Part shown: positions 52,144 through 63,902 of the stretch, piece by piece
Layout of the letters: the number at the start of each line of letters is the position of its first letter
How positions within the stretch are numbered: the first letter of the stretch is position 1
Source of the DNA: Allacma fusca
Taxonomy: Eukaryota > Arthropoda > Collembola > Symphypleona > Sminthuridae
Assembly (NCBI GenBank): GCA_947179485.1
Contig: OX359250.1
Location: forward strand, 36,858,783 to 36,922,782
Reading direction: 5' to 3'
Length of the DNA stretch: 64,000 bases
Notes under the pieces: generated by a model
The model's database searches: none
What the model was told of the DNA's origin: nothing
What the model saw: the letters and a program-made list of their open reading frames with translations, nothing else
Position numbers and translations under genes: made by a program

Positions 52144-53249
52144 GCGGCGTTGAATCAGTGACAGTGTGTCACTGCCAGAATAATTTTTTTTGGAGGGATG
52201 TTGTCTAATCATCATCAGTCCTATCAATTGACATGATATTCCTCTTCCTGTAAACTAATGGTATTGTATATTGATGAGTCCGGAGTAACAAGCTGAAGGG
52301 ATGTCACATAAAGATGGAACATCAGGGGATTCCTTTCCTTGAATTGGAAATAGTAGGTATAAGAAGTGGGGGAATAATATTGTGAGGCCTTGTCCCCACG
52401 ACTGTTTCTATCTCTCCGTTCAATTGCCTTGTCTGGAAGTTGTAGGATGTCAATTTGTACAAGGCTGATGAGTAACTGGTGGATTTAAGGATAGATACTG
52501 TTAGTACGTGTGAAGGACTAGATATTTTTTTTTATGTGACTGGGTTTGTTTTTTGTTTTTTTCTTCTTCGCCTTCTTCTTCTTCTTCTTTTTTTTTTTTT
52601 TGGAGGTAATTGTAAAGTTTGGGCTGTGTGATGATACTCTTTTTGGATGATGAAGGGTGAAGTTACTATAAATTGGATTCAGTTAGGATTTTTATGGAGG
52701 TCTACAAATATCGGCAATTGAGTTCCATGCTCTAGTGAGTCTGACAGGTGTTAGTGTTGACGGTGACTACGCGGACAAGTGTACTCTTCCAAGTGGGATA
52801 TTTAGCTCTCGTACTACATCATCCCCGTGTGCACCACTACAGAGATAGGGATATATGATATAAAAATAAAACAGACGTACGTGCGCTCTCCACTACTTTG
52901 CCCAAGATGGCTTGTGTAATGTCTGCACGACTGACTAGCATTTGTCATTTGGTTTAACTACCGCCGTGTGACTCTATAGATAGATGTAGGTGTAGGCCCT
53001 AAGACTGGGATTTATATCCCAGGATGACTGCTAAGGAGGTAAAGCTTTATATTCTGGAAATATGAAGGTTCATTAATCTACCTTTATTATATTTCCTCCG
53101 AGCTCTGTACCTATCCACTTGTGATGATTTTTTTCCCTCCGTCCTCCTTTTCAACGTTTCAATGCATCTCCGACTAGCAAAATGTTTTTTTACTTTACCT
53201 TGTTAATGGCTTTGTATTTTACTTTGTATGTTATTTGTATTTTGAGATT

Positions 53250-53315
53250 TTACGATTCTGTAGCAAAGTAGATGATGATTCTGTTCAAAGTAGACGACGA
53301 TTCTGTTCAGCGAAG
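53250..53315. repeat. 22-bp minisatellite, three diverged copies
   Basis: Copies at 53250-53271, 53272-53293 and 53294-53315 share the core GATTCTGTTCAAAGTAG. Copies 2 and 3 agree at about 17 of 22 positions, and copy 1 carries a one-base shift. It abuts a GA microsatellite at 53327. Confidence 0.85.
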
Positions 53316-53326
53316 ATGTGTGTTGT

Positions 53327-53350
<24 letters not shown>
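53327..53350. repeat. (GA)n microsatellite
   Basis: About 12 GA units, immediately after the 22-bp minisatellite. Confidence 0.95.
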
Positions 53351-53357
<7 letters not shown>

Positions 53358-53710
53358 TCGTCTTGCCGAAATTGGATTCTTTCTCAAGCAGGTGGATTGG
53401 AGGATAAAGCGAAGATGGGAGTTTAAACATGTTGAATATATTATCAAATTAAATCCTCCTAAAATGTGGAATCACTGTTCCTGCTCCATATTCAATTTTT
53501 AATTAAAGAGCTGAATAGGACCGTCAAAAAATAGGCATCCCCTCAAGATTTCCGCTCCATACATTTCAAATTAGGCTCCGGGAGCGACCCTGGCGGCGCA
53601 TCACTTGAGGCCCCTGATAATATTAGAAATCAAATCACCGCCGAAAGTTGCAAACAGGGATTTCAATTCCGTGCACCGTCCTCCTACATAAAGCCCCATA
53701 CATTTTTGAT

Positions 53711-53711
<1 letters not shown>

Positions 53712-53751
<40 letters not shown>

Positions 53752-53766
53752 TCTCTCTCTCTCTCT
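53712..53766. repeat. (CT)n microsatellite, interrupted once
   Basis: CT units to 53747, then TTCC and CT again. Confidence 0.96.
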
Positions 53767-54885
53767 GAGGCTGAAAAATCGTAATCGTGGAAATTGAGCA
53801 GGAGAGTCAAGTCAGCCAAGGAGATAGTAGTAGAAGTGGTTGTTAAGAAGATGCAGCTGGAGTTTTTAGCCACGCTTCACTGCAAAAGGCAGGTGAAGTT
53901 CCTCGATAGGGAGTTTTCGATCGGAAATGGAATCAGTAGTGTACTCAGTAGCACACAATCATAAATGGAGGAGGAGGAGGAGGAAGATAAGTACAATCCA
54001 AATATATATTTTTTTGTTTGGGGTTAATCAAACTTACTTTACGTATGGAACCCTTGTCAGATACATATGTATCTACATACATGAGTAAGGTATCTGCATA
54101 AACACACACACACACAGGGATTACTCAAGCAGTAACCCCTGCACACATATAGATCCACGTAGATCCTCGTTATCTGTAGGAGCACAGGGCTCGACTCCAA
54201 GTGACTCTTTGGGCCTATCAGTAGGGAACAGGCCTTTTTCCTGGGCCGTTGTTAAATGTTCTGAGGATTTTTTTTTTAAAACAAAAAAGATGGCAGTGTG
54301 TAAATATGAAGTTGTTACTTTTATAAGTATCGCTGTTTTTTTTGGGGAGGGGGGGGGGGAAACTTTGCGGATATATAGATACACTTTATGGGGTAATGTT
54401 GTTGATGATGATGGTGGGTCTGAACAAGACAGAGTTGAAAAGACAAGTGTATTATTATATAGGTATATTTTGAAGGCGAGATACAATGAACAGAGTCATG
54501 TGGTGTTACATTCATTTAAAATCAACATGAGTGTATGAAAGTACACACATACACACTCACATACAAATATATACACAGGGAGATATATCTCTATGTATAT
54601 TATATCTATAGAGAACAGTGTGGATTACGCGTGAGAATTTGTCGTTTCTCCTTTCATGTCATCATATTGTATGTAGTACGAAAATAGGGAATCGTGCTCT
54701 TCCAACAATAACAACTACCAACAGCTCCGCCTTGGATGACTTTGACCCTCGAGAGTATCTGTATTTTGCTCACTGACGTGCACTGAGCTGGAACCAAGGA
54801 AGAAGCTTTATATAAGTATAAGATGAGATGATTCTATCCTCCTGCTTTCTGTCTTTTCTGAGCCAACCACCTTTTATATACTTAA

Positions 54886-54966
54886 CATGATGATGATGAT
54901 GATGATGATGAAGAAGAAGAAGTAGAAGAAGAAGACGAACAAGGAGAACCTACTACTACTACTACT
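54886..54966. repeat. Compound (ATG)-(AAG)-(CTA) trinucleotide repeat
   Basis: ATG units to 54910, imperfect AAG to about 54935, a GAACAAGGAGAACC spacer, then CTA units. Confidence 0.92.
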
Positions 54967-55420
54967 TCTTTTCTTCATTCTGTATAATTTTAAAGACTTT
55001 CTTTTCATATAGCAGTAAAAATATTCTTGATACTTCAGCTCCTCTCGTAAGTCAAGTCTCATCTCTCTGGTTCTGCATATAGTTAATATAGGAGGGATAC
55101 TCCTTTCCTATAGTGAGTGTTGTACTCAGGGCATGTACATACATTTATGTACATTAGACTTGTTCTATTATAACTTCCATGGTCAAGATTTATTTGACTA
55201 TTTTGCTATTTATGTAGAGGCACAGGGAGGGAATCTTTCTTGTTGAGAGTAATGGATCTATAATCATAATATACATTTGATTTATGACACCTTCTTGAGC
55301 CTTCCTACTGGAGTTATATTTAACTACCAACGAGTCTCCCTGCCTTTTGACACCTTCGATTCTCCATGTAAATTTTGTCGTTGACGCATTTTCTCGTGTA
55401 TTTTTATTACTACTGTACTG

Positions 55421-55423
<3 letters not shown>

Positions 55424-55469
<46 letters not shown>

Positions 55470-55475
55470 TGCGTA

Positions 55476-55498
<23 letters not shown>
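55424..55498. repeat. Long (GT)n microsatellite, interrupted once
   Basis: GT units across 75 bp with one CTTGCGTAT interruption at about 55468-55475. Confidence 0.97.
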
Positions 55499-55507
<9 letters not shown>

Positions 55508-57458
55508 GCTTCAAGGAAATCCCTCCCTTGATTTATTCCTCAGTCTCATTATTTTATAGGCTTCAGAATTTTTTGACTGGGATCCGCGGAAATTGGACTG
55601 GCTCTTTTGCAAAGCTTAGCTTTTGGGATGGGTGGCCATGGGAAATTAGTTTTGATATAATTTTCTCTGTAGGAGTTTATCTTTTGGGATATAGAGTATG
55701 TGAGCTCCCAGGGATAGGTATAGGATTTACATTAACTCCCATCTCTCCATTCAAATGCTGGGATTGTTTGCACAAATAAGCTCCTCTCGCTAGCAAGGGT
55801 CAACGGCAGAGGTGCATCGGGCACTCAGGGAAATGCATGCAGTTCCTGGGAAGGATGCCTATCATGTACATATGTACGTACGTACCGTGTTTGCGAGAGC
55901 ATGGATCCCTTTTGGCAGGTGAAGGCACTGTTTAATTGTCCCGTACGTTATAGAGATACAATAGCTATAGGATGCGTAGGGTTTTGTCTGTCTGTCTGTT
56001 TCTCTCTCTCTCTCTCTCGCTATCTCTCTCTGTGTTTGTGTGTGTAGCCTAAGAAAAAGAGTAAGATGAAGACTCTTTTTAATGAATGAAGTAAAGAAAC
56101 AGTAGAGTGAATGAATGAGTGATGATTCCAGACCGTACGTTTTTCTTGTCTGTACTGTATCTCTATAGAAAAGTGTATGGGGAGGGGTCTGAGGAACTTG
56201 GGGGAAAAAAACTTTTGACTCTATCGAGATTGTTGCATATTATGGGATTGCGTGCCGTTATGCACTCACATATAATTAGATGTGTGAGAGCTGGCTATGC
56301 CTATGGATACATGCCATAAGGACTTGATACAGGAGTCATCCTTACGTTAGTTTTTATTCACTTGTCTGTGTATGAACTATATATCTATCTACATATGTAC
56401 ATATGTAAGTTCTAGTATTATTCCTATGGTCATATATTCCCCACCCCACCCCCCCTTAATGTGTATTATGCTTACAGTCGGAAAGAAATCCCAGGAAGGA
56501 GGAAGATGTTATTTTTTGAGAAGTTACTAAACATTATGGGAAATATATTGTGAGGCAATGGCTCATGGCTCCCCAGAGATGATGAAATTTTATCCATTAA
56601 CAGTCTTTTTTTCTTCTTCTGAGCACTTAATTACTTTTTAGGTTTCTCCTGACCAGTAGGCTGGAACTTTTCACACTTTTGAGGAAATACATTTTTTTCC
56701 CAGACGGAATCATCCTGATAGGTGGGATGATAAAAGTCTTATATTTCTTGTATACCCTATGTACCTATAATATGCACTCTGATGAGTGCTGCTCTTCCTA
56801 TGCTCTTTGGCTAGCATGCCCTTAAATTGCACCCAGTTATTTTACATATTTAATTATTACAGTTAGTATAATTATCAACAGTTTAGGAACCTTAGGGAAG
56901 GCTTTAGCTTTCCAGAAGATTTTAAATTAAAAAAATAATTTTTTTTTGCGGGGGGAGGGGGGGGGGATGTTTCCGTCGTGGATTCTAACTCAGGGTATTT
57001 ATTCGTACTGTATAAAAGATACTTGAGGATTTTGTGAGTTGGTTCAAATGGGACCAGGGAAGAGGAAGAAGAATTGAGTGCTGACTCTTTGTACATAGCC
57101 CCATGACTCTGGAGATCAGATCCACATACTCGCACGTAATAATGCTAGGCTATAGGGAGTCATTTGCTCTTGAATGTTGGCTGTGTGGACTGTAGTCTTT
57201 GCATTGTTTTTGTAAGGGGATACTTCTGACGGGATGGAGATCTTTGGGGTATGAGTTATATATGTACATATGGAATACTGTGAGGATGAGGAAAGTATGC
57301 ATCTACAAATTGCATGGGCTTTCAGGTTGGTGAATGATTGGTAATGTTAAATATGTGACCATTTTTAGAATACAAATTAGTGAGAACTGATTCCCATGTC
57401 ACCGAAGAATAACTGTTTTGACAGACAACCATGCCATTTGCTGTGGATCTTCAAATCT

Positions 57459-57459
<1 letters not shown>

Positions 57460-57496
<37 letters not shown>
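57460..57496. repeat. (GA)n microsatellite
   Basis: About 18 GA units. Confidence 0.97.
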
Positions 57497-57499
<3 letters not shown>

Positions 57500-58393
57500 C
57501 GAGCCAAGCTCAAAGTATGCAGATACGAAAAAGACAGAGGTTTGATGGTTTTTTGTGATGACTCCGTCTGTCTCATTGCACCCTCATACATATGTGTGTA
57601 CGAGGATCATCATCATGTTTGGGGAAGGAGAAGATGACGGCGGCAGCTTCATCATCACGAAAATCTGTATTTGTGTTTGTTGTACGCTACCCATAGACAA
57701 GGAGACATAGGCTTGTGGCTAATTGTGAGCATAGGGATACATATGTGCCTATATGAGGTATATAATGTCAAAGCGGTATCCCCAGACGGAACTATAGACT
57801 CCTCATAAAGAAGGGGTTATACACACGCTCCTCTTTGTTTTTTCAACGTTATGAGTGAGGATATGAGGATTACTTTGGCATTCCATGGTGGTGACTTTTT
57901 CAGAATGTCAATATTTGGTATGTGCTATGCCACAAGTCACAAGTCATCCCGGTATATGTGCGTGTATGTCATTTCTGTCTCAAATTATTTCCCTTGTAAT
58001 AACCAGTCTCGGGAAGAGCTCTCTCTCTCTCTCTCTCTCTGCTCATCATGCATGTGCCTATATGTATGTTGAATGTGTGTCTCTACTCCGATATTACAGA
58101 TGGATGTGTTCCTCCATTATTTAATTTTTTTTACCTATAAGAAAATGTATCTATCTATAGTAGATCATACTGACGCAACGTACTTTTTTTTATTTTTCTA
58201 AAGTGGGGTCAATTTTACTGCAATTTTCACTTCTTATACCGTGACATATTTTCTTTCAACATTATGATTTATGTATTCTGGCATGCGTCCCCTTAAAATC
58301 TCAAAATCTGCTTACCCCACAGCCCAGTACCTCTTGACTTGTCCACTTTTCCCTGCATTGTCAAGGATAGGGGAATAAAGACTCAAATCTTAC

Positions 58394-58564
58394 ATAGTTC
58401 CCAAACCCAGTCCCATTGGAAAGTTGAATTGTCATCAGTTTCCTCCTCTGCTGGAACTGATTTCGTAATTTTGTCAGTCTGTCCCGAAGTCTTTTGGAAT
58501 GCTCCCATGTTTGCAAAAACAAATTCAAGTGTAGCTCCTGGGAGTGTCCAAGATGCAGCGGAGT
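58394..58564 (-). CDS. Possible minus-strand internal exon (unrecognised, low confidence)
   Basis: On the minus strand the segment is bounded by TCAATATTTTAAG at its 5' side and TAT/GTAAGA at its 3' side. It is 171 nt (exactly 57 codons), phase 1 at both ends, and open throughout: it begins SAASWTLPGATLEFVFANMG and ends DDNSTFQWDWVWEL. The composition is balanced and free of simple repeats, unlike nearly every other open frame in the window. The + strand is also open across it (58339-58569), so a repeat-derived or chance origin is possible. No homologue is recognised, no partner exon was found nearby, and it lies antisense to the putative intron 2. Confidence 0.22.
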
Positions 58565-59723
58565 CTTAAAATATTGAGAAGTGCAATTCTTCCTGCAGCC
58601 TTGGAATTTCCATGTGACAAGCTCTGAATATATTTATGATTTCTGCAATGCAGTAAAGTCTCATATGTATCTAAGATCTGTATGTAACTCGCTCTCTCTC
58701 TCTCTCTGTCTCTCTCAGGGGATAAATTGAGCCCTGTGAATTGTAAATGATGTTTAAAAATTAAATTTTAAAGATATTATTTCAAGGAATGTTGGGTTGG
58801 GGAAATTGTAACATTATATTTGAAATTTGTGGAGAGTGTGGAGAGATTGGGAGGAGGAGGAGATGTGGACCGCTATTTTGGAACGTGATTCCTTCTATGT
58901 AGGGATTTCTTTTGACTATAGTTAATGGGCCAAAGGTGACATTCATGAAGGTTTATAAATGAGAGTTTGAACGTTGTTCAGCTCCCCTCGATTGTGTGGT
59001 TCACACACTTTTCGAGTGTTACGCTTTAAGAAATCAACTAATGGTTTGTATAGTGTGAGTTTCTCTTGAGAAGAAAAAAATATATATATAAATGCTTGTA
59101 GGAATCCTTGTTGTATGTATCTATATCTATATGTATGAGTTGTGCTTGTGGATGGCAAGTCATTTAGTTTAACATACTTGCAGCCAACGAGCCTGCCTCC
59201 AAGCTCCTCAGCTCATGTGTACAGTTAGACACATCAAGTTGAAACATGATTGTAAAAGTTTAAAGACAGGAAGATCAATTTCTGTTTTTGGTGAAACAAT
59301 TGAAGGTCCTCGGTTACAGGGGAGATAGTTTTTGGGAGGAGTATGTGTTTAAAGGAGCGTGTGTCTGTGTATGTGTGTGTTTGTGTGTCTGTGTGTATAG
59401 ATATACAGTGAAAGCTGGTGGAGTACCATTGGTATGGAGATCCTTGGCTTTGATGTGGTGACTTGAGGTTTTTTTCCCCATGTTTGGGTTTTCAAGAAGT
59501 TGAGGTATGATGCGGTGCGACGGGACTTGGCAGATTTGTACGTATGACTTACATATAGTTCATACTCGGAGCATTTGATTTTTTTGCCCTTTTTGATGGA
59601 TTCCTCACATATGTTCCTTTGGAGAATACGGAAGGGAAATGCTCCGTAAGATAAAGCGACTCCTACTACTACACGGACTCTCGTCTCCTTAAACATCACA
59701 CGGAGCTCTTCGGAGTCTCTTAT

Positions 59724-59726
<3 letters not shown>

Positions 59727-59780
<54 letters not shown>
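59727..59780. repeat. Long (CT)27 microsatellite
   Basis: About 27 pure CT units. Confidence 0.98.
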
Positions 59781-59787
<7 letters not shown>

Positions 59788-59878
59788 CACGAAGAGAAGT
59801 GTTCAGGAGTGAAGGATGAGGATTTTTCTGTAATGTATCTATATTCAACACACAGGAGTTGAAGAATATATAGGTAGA

Positions 59879-59900
59879 TAGAGAGAGAGAGAGAGAGAGA
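59879..59900. repeat. (GA)n microsatellite
   Basis: About 11 GA units, 98 bp downstream of (CT)27 in inverted orientation and directly followed by CTCTCTC. Confidence 0.96.
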
Positions 59901-60396
59901 CTCTCTCAACTGAGAACACATACACATGAAGAGTCAAGCTGTTGAATATTTTTCCCGAAATGCTCTGTAACATTTTCTCTCTTTTCTTCCTCATCTTCTT
60001 CCTCTGGCGGGGTTTGGCACTCATACCAATAAATCCCACGAGAAATACTTTAAACTTGAAGATGGTCTTGTGAGGGGGTCCGGTCTTCCTCCTTGATACT
60101 TATTGTCGGGCCCAAATACATGCATTTAGACAGTCAGTTTAAAACGAAAGTGAATCTTACCATTTTAAATATCTACATACTACAAGCAGGATCCCACATC
60201 TCGATATCTACTTCACTGCGGTTTCCAAACATCTCCTTTTTCACATGTACCTACAAAAACTTAATATATATGTAAAGGAGTGGAATTGACAAGGGAGAAT
60301 CCAGAAGTTTCCCTATCAATCCCGTATCTACTATAGGGAATGTATTGAGTCTCAAACTCTAGTCTCTTATCTTTTTGCCATTTTCTATGATTTCTG

Positions 60397-60399
<3 letters not shown>

Positions 60400-60430
<31 letters not shown>
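60400..60430. repeat. (CT)n microsatellite
   Basis: About 15 CT units. Confidence 0.97.
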
Positions 60431-60434
<4 letters not shown>

Positions 60435-60712
60435 TCCGTCTCTCTCGCTCTCTTGTACAGAGTCAGAGTCCGTCAGAGAGACTTGTACAGTAGATGTAAG
60501 AGGATCATTATGTTGAGGGAACTGACAAGGACGCTATTTACATAAAGGCTGTAGTAGTAGTAGTAGTGGTTCATATACCATACATTAGCAGACAGGAACA
60601 AGTGAAGAAATTTCAAGGAAAAGATTTCCCAAAACGATGTGACATATGAAAAGGACTTTTTTCTCCCAAAGAGGGTTTATATATTCATTCGGGAAGGAGA
60701 CAAACTTTTTTT

Positions 60713-60750
60713 TCTCTCTCTCTCTCTCTCTTCTCTTCTCTTCTCTTCTC
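60713..60750. repeat. Compound (CT)n-(TTCTC)n repeat
   Basis: CT units to about 60731, then four TTCTC pentanucleotide units. Confidence 0.93.
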
Positions 60751-61233
60751 CTCTCCTTCCCTTCACCAATCCTCATAGACATTTCTTGGTCCGAGGGAGG
60801 TTTTCAAATTTTTTGTACTCATCATCAGGATATTTTGTTAGTTTAACACATGAATGAATGGGGGGATGTAATTCATCCATCTGTGTGTACATAGAGGTAT
60901 GTGTATGTACGCAATATGTATAAAAAAAATCTTTGATGAAACTTGAGTAGTATCTACATGTGGTGGTGTAAAAAGCCGAATGCCATAGCTCTATTTGGAT
61001 TCACGGACTTACGCAAATGTTTGATACAATAAAAAAAATATTCAATTTTTTTTCCCCCTACCCTCAATGCTTATTGAAAAATATGTGTAACAAGAAGAAA
61101 AGGAGCCAAATAGGAGGAAGGAATTCTTGCCCGTTTTGTCTGATTCTGAAGTTAATTTATTACTTTTTCCAAGCTTGAGTCTGGTTTCCTTCTTTGGCTC
61201 AGTTTTCCTCCGTCAAAAAATTGTTACACACAA

Positions 61234-61263
61234 GGAGTAGTAAGTGTGTGTGTGTGTGTGTGT
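61234..61263. repeat. (GT)n microsatellite
   Basis: About 10 GT units. Confidence 0.9.
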
Positions 61264-61450
61264 ATGGGGAAGCATATGTGTATCCACAGGCTTGTCGAAT
61301 TTTTGCTAGTATTGTAATGCTAACGTGTTTTTGGGACCTTTGGTTCTTCCCTCGCACGCAAGTATGTAAAAATGTGACTCTAATGTGATTTTCAGTGTGA
61401 TTTCCCTCGGTTTTGGGTAAACCCCTGTATATATTAAATCCTCTCAGCCT

Positions 61451-61495
61451 TCTCTCTCTCTCTCTCTCTCTCTGTTTCTCTCTCTCTCTCTCTCT
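61451..61495. repeat. (CT)n microsatellite, interrupted once
   Basis: Two CT runs separated by GTTT. Confidence 0.96.
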
Positions 61496-62111
61496 GGTGT
61501 GTATGTAATTATCTGTACCTATAGGCAGAAATTCATAGGATTTTTATGGATGGACAGCGCTACATTGACTTATGTAAGTTGGCATGGATTTGTTGTAGAA
61601 GGAAATTTGTAGGAGTAGTCACGGACTTACCCTTGACTGAAATTATTCATAATTTAATGTAAGAGTGAAAGCTTTATTATCTCCAGTGGAATTTTACGTT
61701 TCTCTACTCTTTTATTTTCCTACTTCCGTATCCGAAACGCAAGGGGACTGACTGCTTGGAGAATTGGAACAGGGAAAGTGAACCCAGGGACCGGTGAACA
61801 TGAAATGCATTCTATTTTATTTCTTCCGCCTCTGTGTCAACAAGCTGAGTCAAAATATTATAGATCATCAAACTTTTCCGGATTTGTTCCCTTTTTCACT
61901 CCAAAATGAGTTTTAATTCTATCGCACTTCCTCCTGATTTTCATTTTTATGTCACTCTTATCCCCATGCACATTCTGCATGAGGGCTCCTAACTTGTTGT
62001 AGGACGTCAAAAGTTGGAGCGGACTCCATTCGGTAATTTGTTTCCAGGGAAGTCAAAATGACTCTTGGCATGGACGGTGTACTAAATGCAATTTTTACGT
62101 GCTTTTAGCAT

Positions 62112-62135
62112 CAGAGAGAGAGTGAGAGAGAGAGA
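62112..62135. repeat. (GA)n microsatellite
   Basis: GA units with one GTGA interruption, about 100 bp before an inverted CT array. Confidence 0.93.
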
Positions 62136-62232
62136 AAACCTTGTTACGTCTCTCATGAAAGGGCTCGGCGGAAGGAGGTTTTTATTAGTTTTTCTTATGG
62201 GGTGGGAAAAAAAAAGTCAGAGCTCAATACAT

Positions 62233-62259
62233 TTCTCTCTCTCTCTCTCTCTCTCTCTC
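62233..62259. repeat. (CT)n microsatellite
   Basis: About 13 CT units. Confidence 0.96.
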
Positions 62260-62563
62260 GTCAAAAAGTTGCATTTATTAATAGTTGACGTGCATATAAC
62301 TGCATAAAAGTTTCGGACACGTTTCAAATTATGATGTTGTCTCTAGGAAATTTCGGGACCATACTCGTTTATTATTTCTTCCCTCTTTCAAATCTCCCTT
62401 TGTTGTGGTTTTTGATGTAGTAGGAGCTACTTGTAAGGGCGTTTCAACCCATGCTCCTGGCTCCTTTGTGAAAATGAGCCTCCGTCCATAAAACTGCATT
62501 TTTTTTTCAACATGTTATCTCTCTGTAATTTTTTCTCATTTTTTAAAATATCCCTAAAGGCGG

Positions 62564-62566
<3 letters not shown>

Positions 62567-62606
<40 letters not shown>
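62567..62606. repeat. (CT)n microsatellite
   Basis: About 20 CT units. Confidence 0.97.
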
Positions 62607-62611
<5 letters not shown>

Positions 62612-63165
62612 ATAACCGGCCAAGAATATATTGCCGGAAATGTAAAATAAGTCTTTAAAAAAAAAAAGAAGCAAATTGACAAGGATTGACTATTGTTCCT
62701 TGTAAAAACTCTGGTTTCTCTCCCCCCCCCCTCCTCCTTCTCCTCCTCTTTAGTATGCATATATGTCAATTTGTAGGGAAAATATTTGGGAAAGATTCAC
62801 ATGAATGCATGTTGTATTGTGCATGATTTTATTTTTTTGGAACGGAAGGAAATTGAGAGACAAACGTCATAAAATACTCCAACTATGTACAACCCCTTCT
62901 GCCTCGAGGTTACACATGCTAATGTTATGATCGTAAATTTCAATTAAATTCCACTACTACATCGTTCCTCAAGTTGTTCGATAAAAGTTGACTAGGCTCA
63001 ATTCCTGACCATGACGTTTGCATGTTTCATACGAGGATAATTTGATACGTGTAATAATTCACTTGCACCCTGATCAAGTTGTTACTCCACTGATGCATGT
63101 GTTTTAATAATCTGAGAGTAAAGTTCTTGCTCAAAGGTACGGAATGAAGAGAGAAAAAAAGTGAG

Positions 63166-63185
63166 TGAGAGAGAGAGAGAGAGAG
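63166..63185. repeat. (GA)n microsatellite
   Basis: About 10 GA units. Confidence 0.94.
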
Positions 63186-63430
63186 TAAAAAACCGCAAAG
63201 AAATTTCCTGTGTACAGCATGAAAATTCATGACGTGCGAAGGAATGCTTTCCAATTTAATAACATTAAACGGACGGTGAGTTACAACAGCTTTGGAAGTA
63301 TTGGTTGATGTGGTGGTAGTCTTTTTCTTGAAAGGATTTGGTGTCCCGCGGTTCTTATTTACCCAAACTTACCGCTCATTAGCTTAATATACATAATCCA
63401 GGTCGTATCGTACTTCTGACTCACAATCAA

Positions 63431-63478
63431 CACCAGCAACAACTACTACTACGACTCCTACTACCATTACTACTACGA
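63431..63478. repeat. Imperfect (CAA)/(CTA) trinucleotide array
   Basis: CACCAGCAACAACTACTACT pattern with CGA, CTC and CAT variants. Confidence 0.85.
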
Positions 63479-63516
63479 GGCTCGAGCGGAACTTTTACAC
63501 TGAAAGTCTGAAGGTT

Positions 63517-63519
<3 letters not shown>

Positions 63520-63577
<58 letters not shown>

Positions 63578-63593
63578 CCTCTCTCTCTCTCTC
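63520..63593. repeat. (CT)n microsatellite, interrupted once
   Basis: About 27 CT units to 63573, AGTTC, then a short CT run. Confidence 0.97.
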
Positions 63594-63880
63594 CTTTACT
63601 CTTTTACTCTCTCTCTGTGTACATGGTCGTTAGTTATATGCAAATAGCGTCCTCGTTGTACCTACACAGACCTAACGTGTTTCGTGTTTCATAACTTGTC
63701 TGATAAACAATGACGATAAAGAAGTTTTTAAAAGAAACTCCAGCTGAGGTGGGTTGTTGTATTTCTTGTTGTCGTTCTTGTAGTAAATTCTCCCTATAGT
63801 TAGCACATTCGTGTTTTCTTTTTTCCTGAGCCTCACATATGGAATCGTAGTGGAAGAGCCGGGACTATTACTGTAGATTG

Positions 63881-63902
63881 TGTATGTATGTATGTATGTA
63901 TG
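63881..63902. repeat. (TATG)n tetranucleotide repeat
   Basis: Five TATG units. Confidence 0.93.

Noticed and set aside
55528-55779. Acceptor-like TTATTTTATAG followed by an open frame, considered as exon 3
   Set aside because: In the phase required by exon 2 it meets a stop within six codons. The open frame is in the other phase and has no clear donor.
58213-58665. CAGTAAAA-type words at 58221 (minus) and 58651 (plus) resembling pogo ends
   Set aside because: They point outward rather than bounding an element, and neither is flanked by TA.
62040-62090. TTTGTTTCCAG acceptor considered for exon 3
   Set aside because: In phase 1 it reaches a TGA after three codons.
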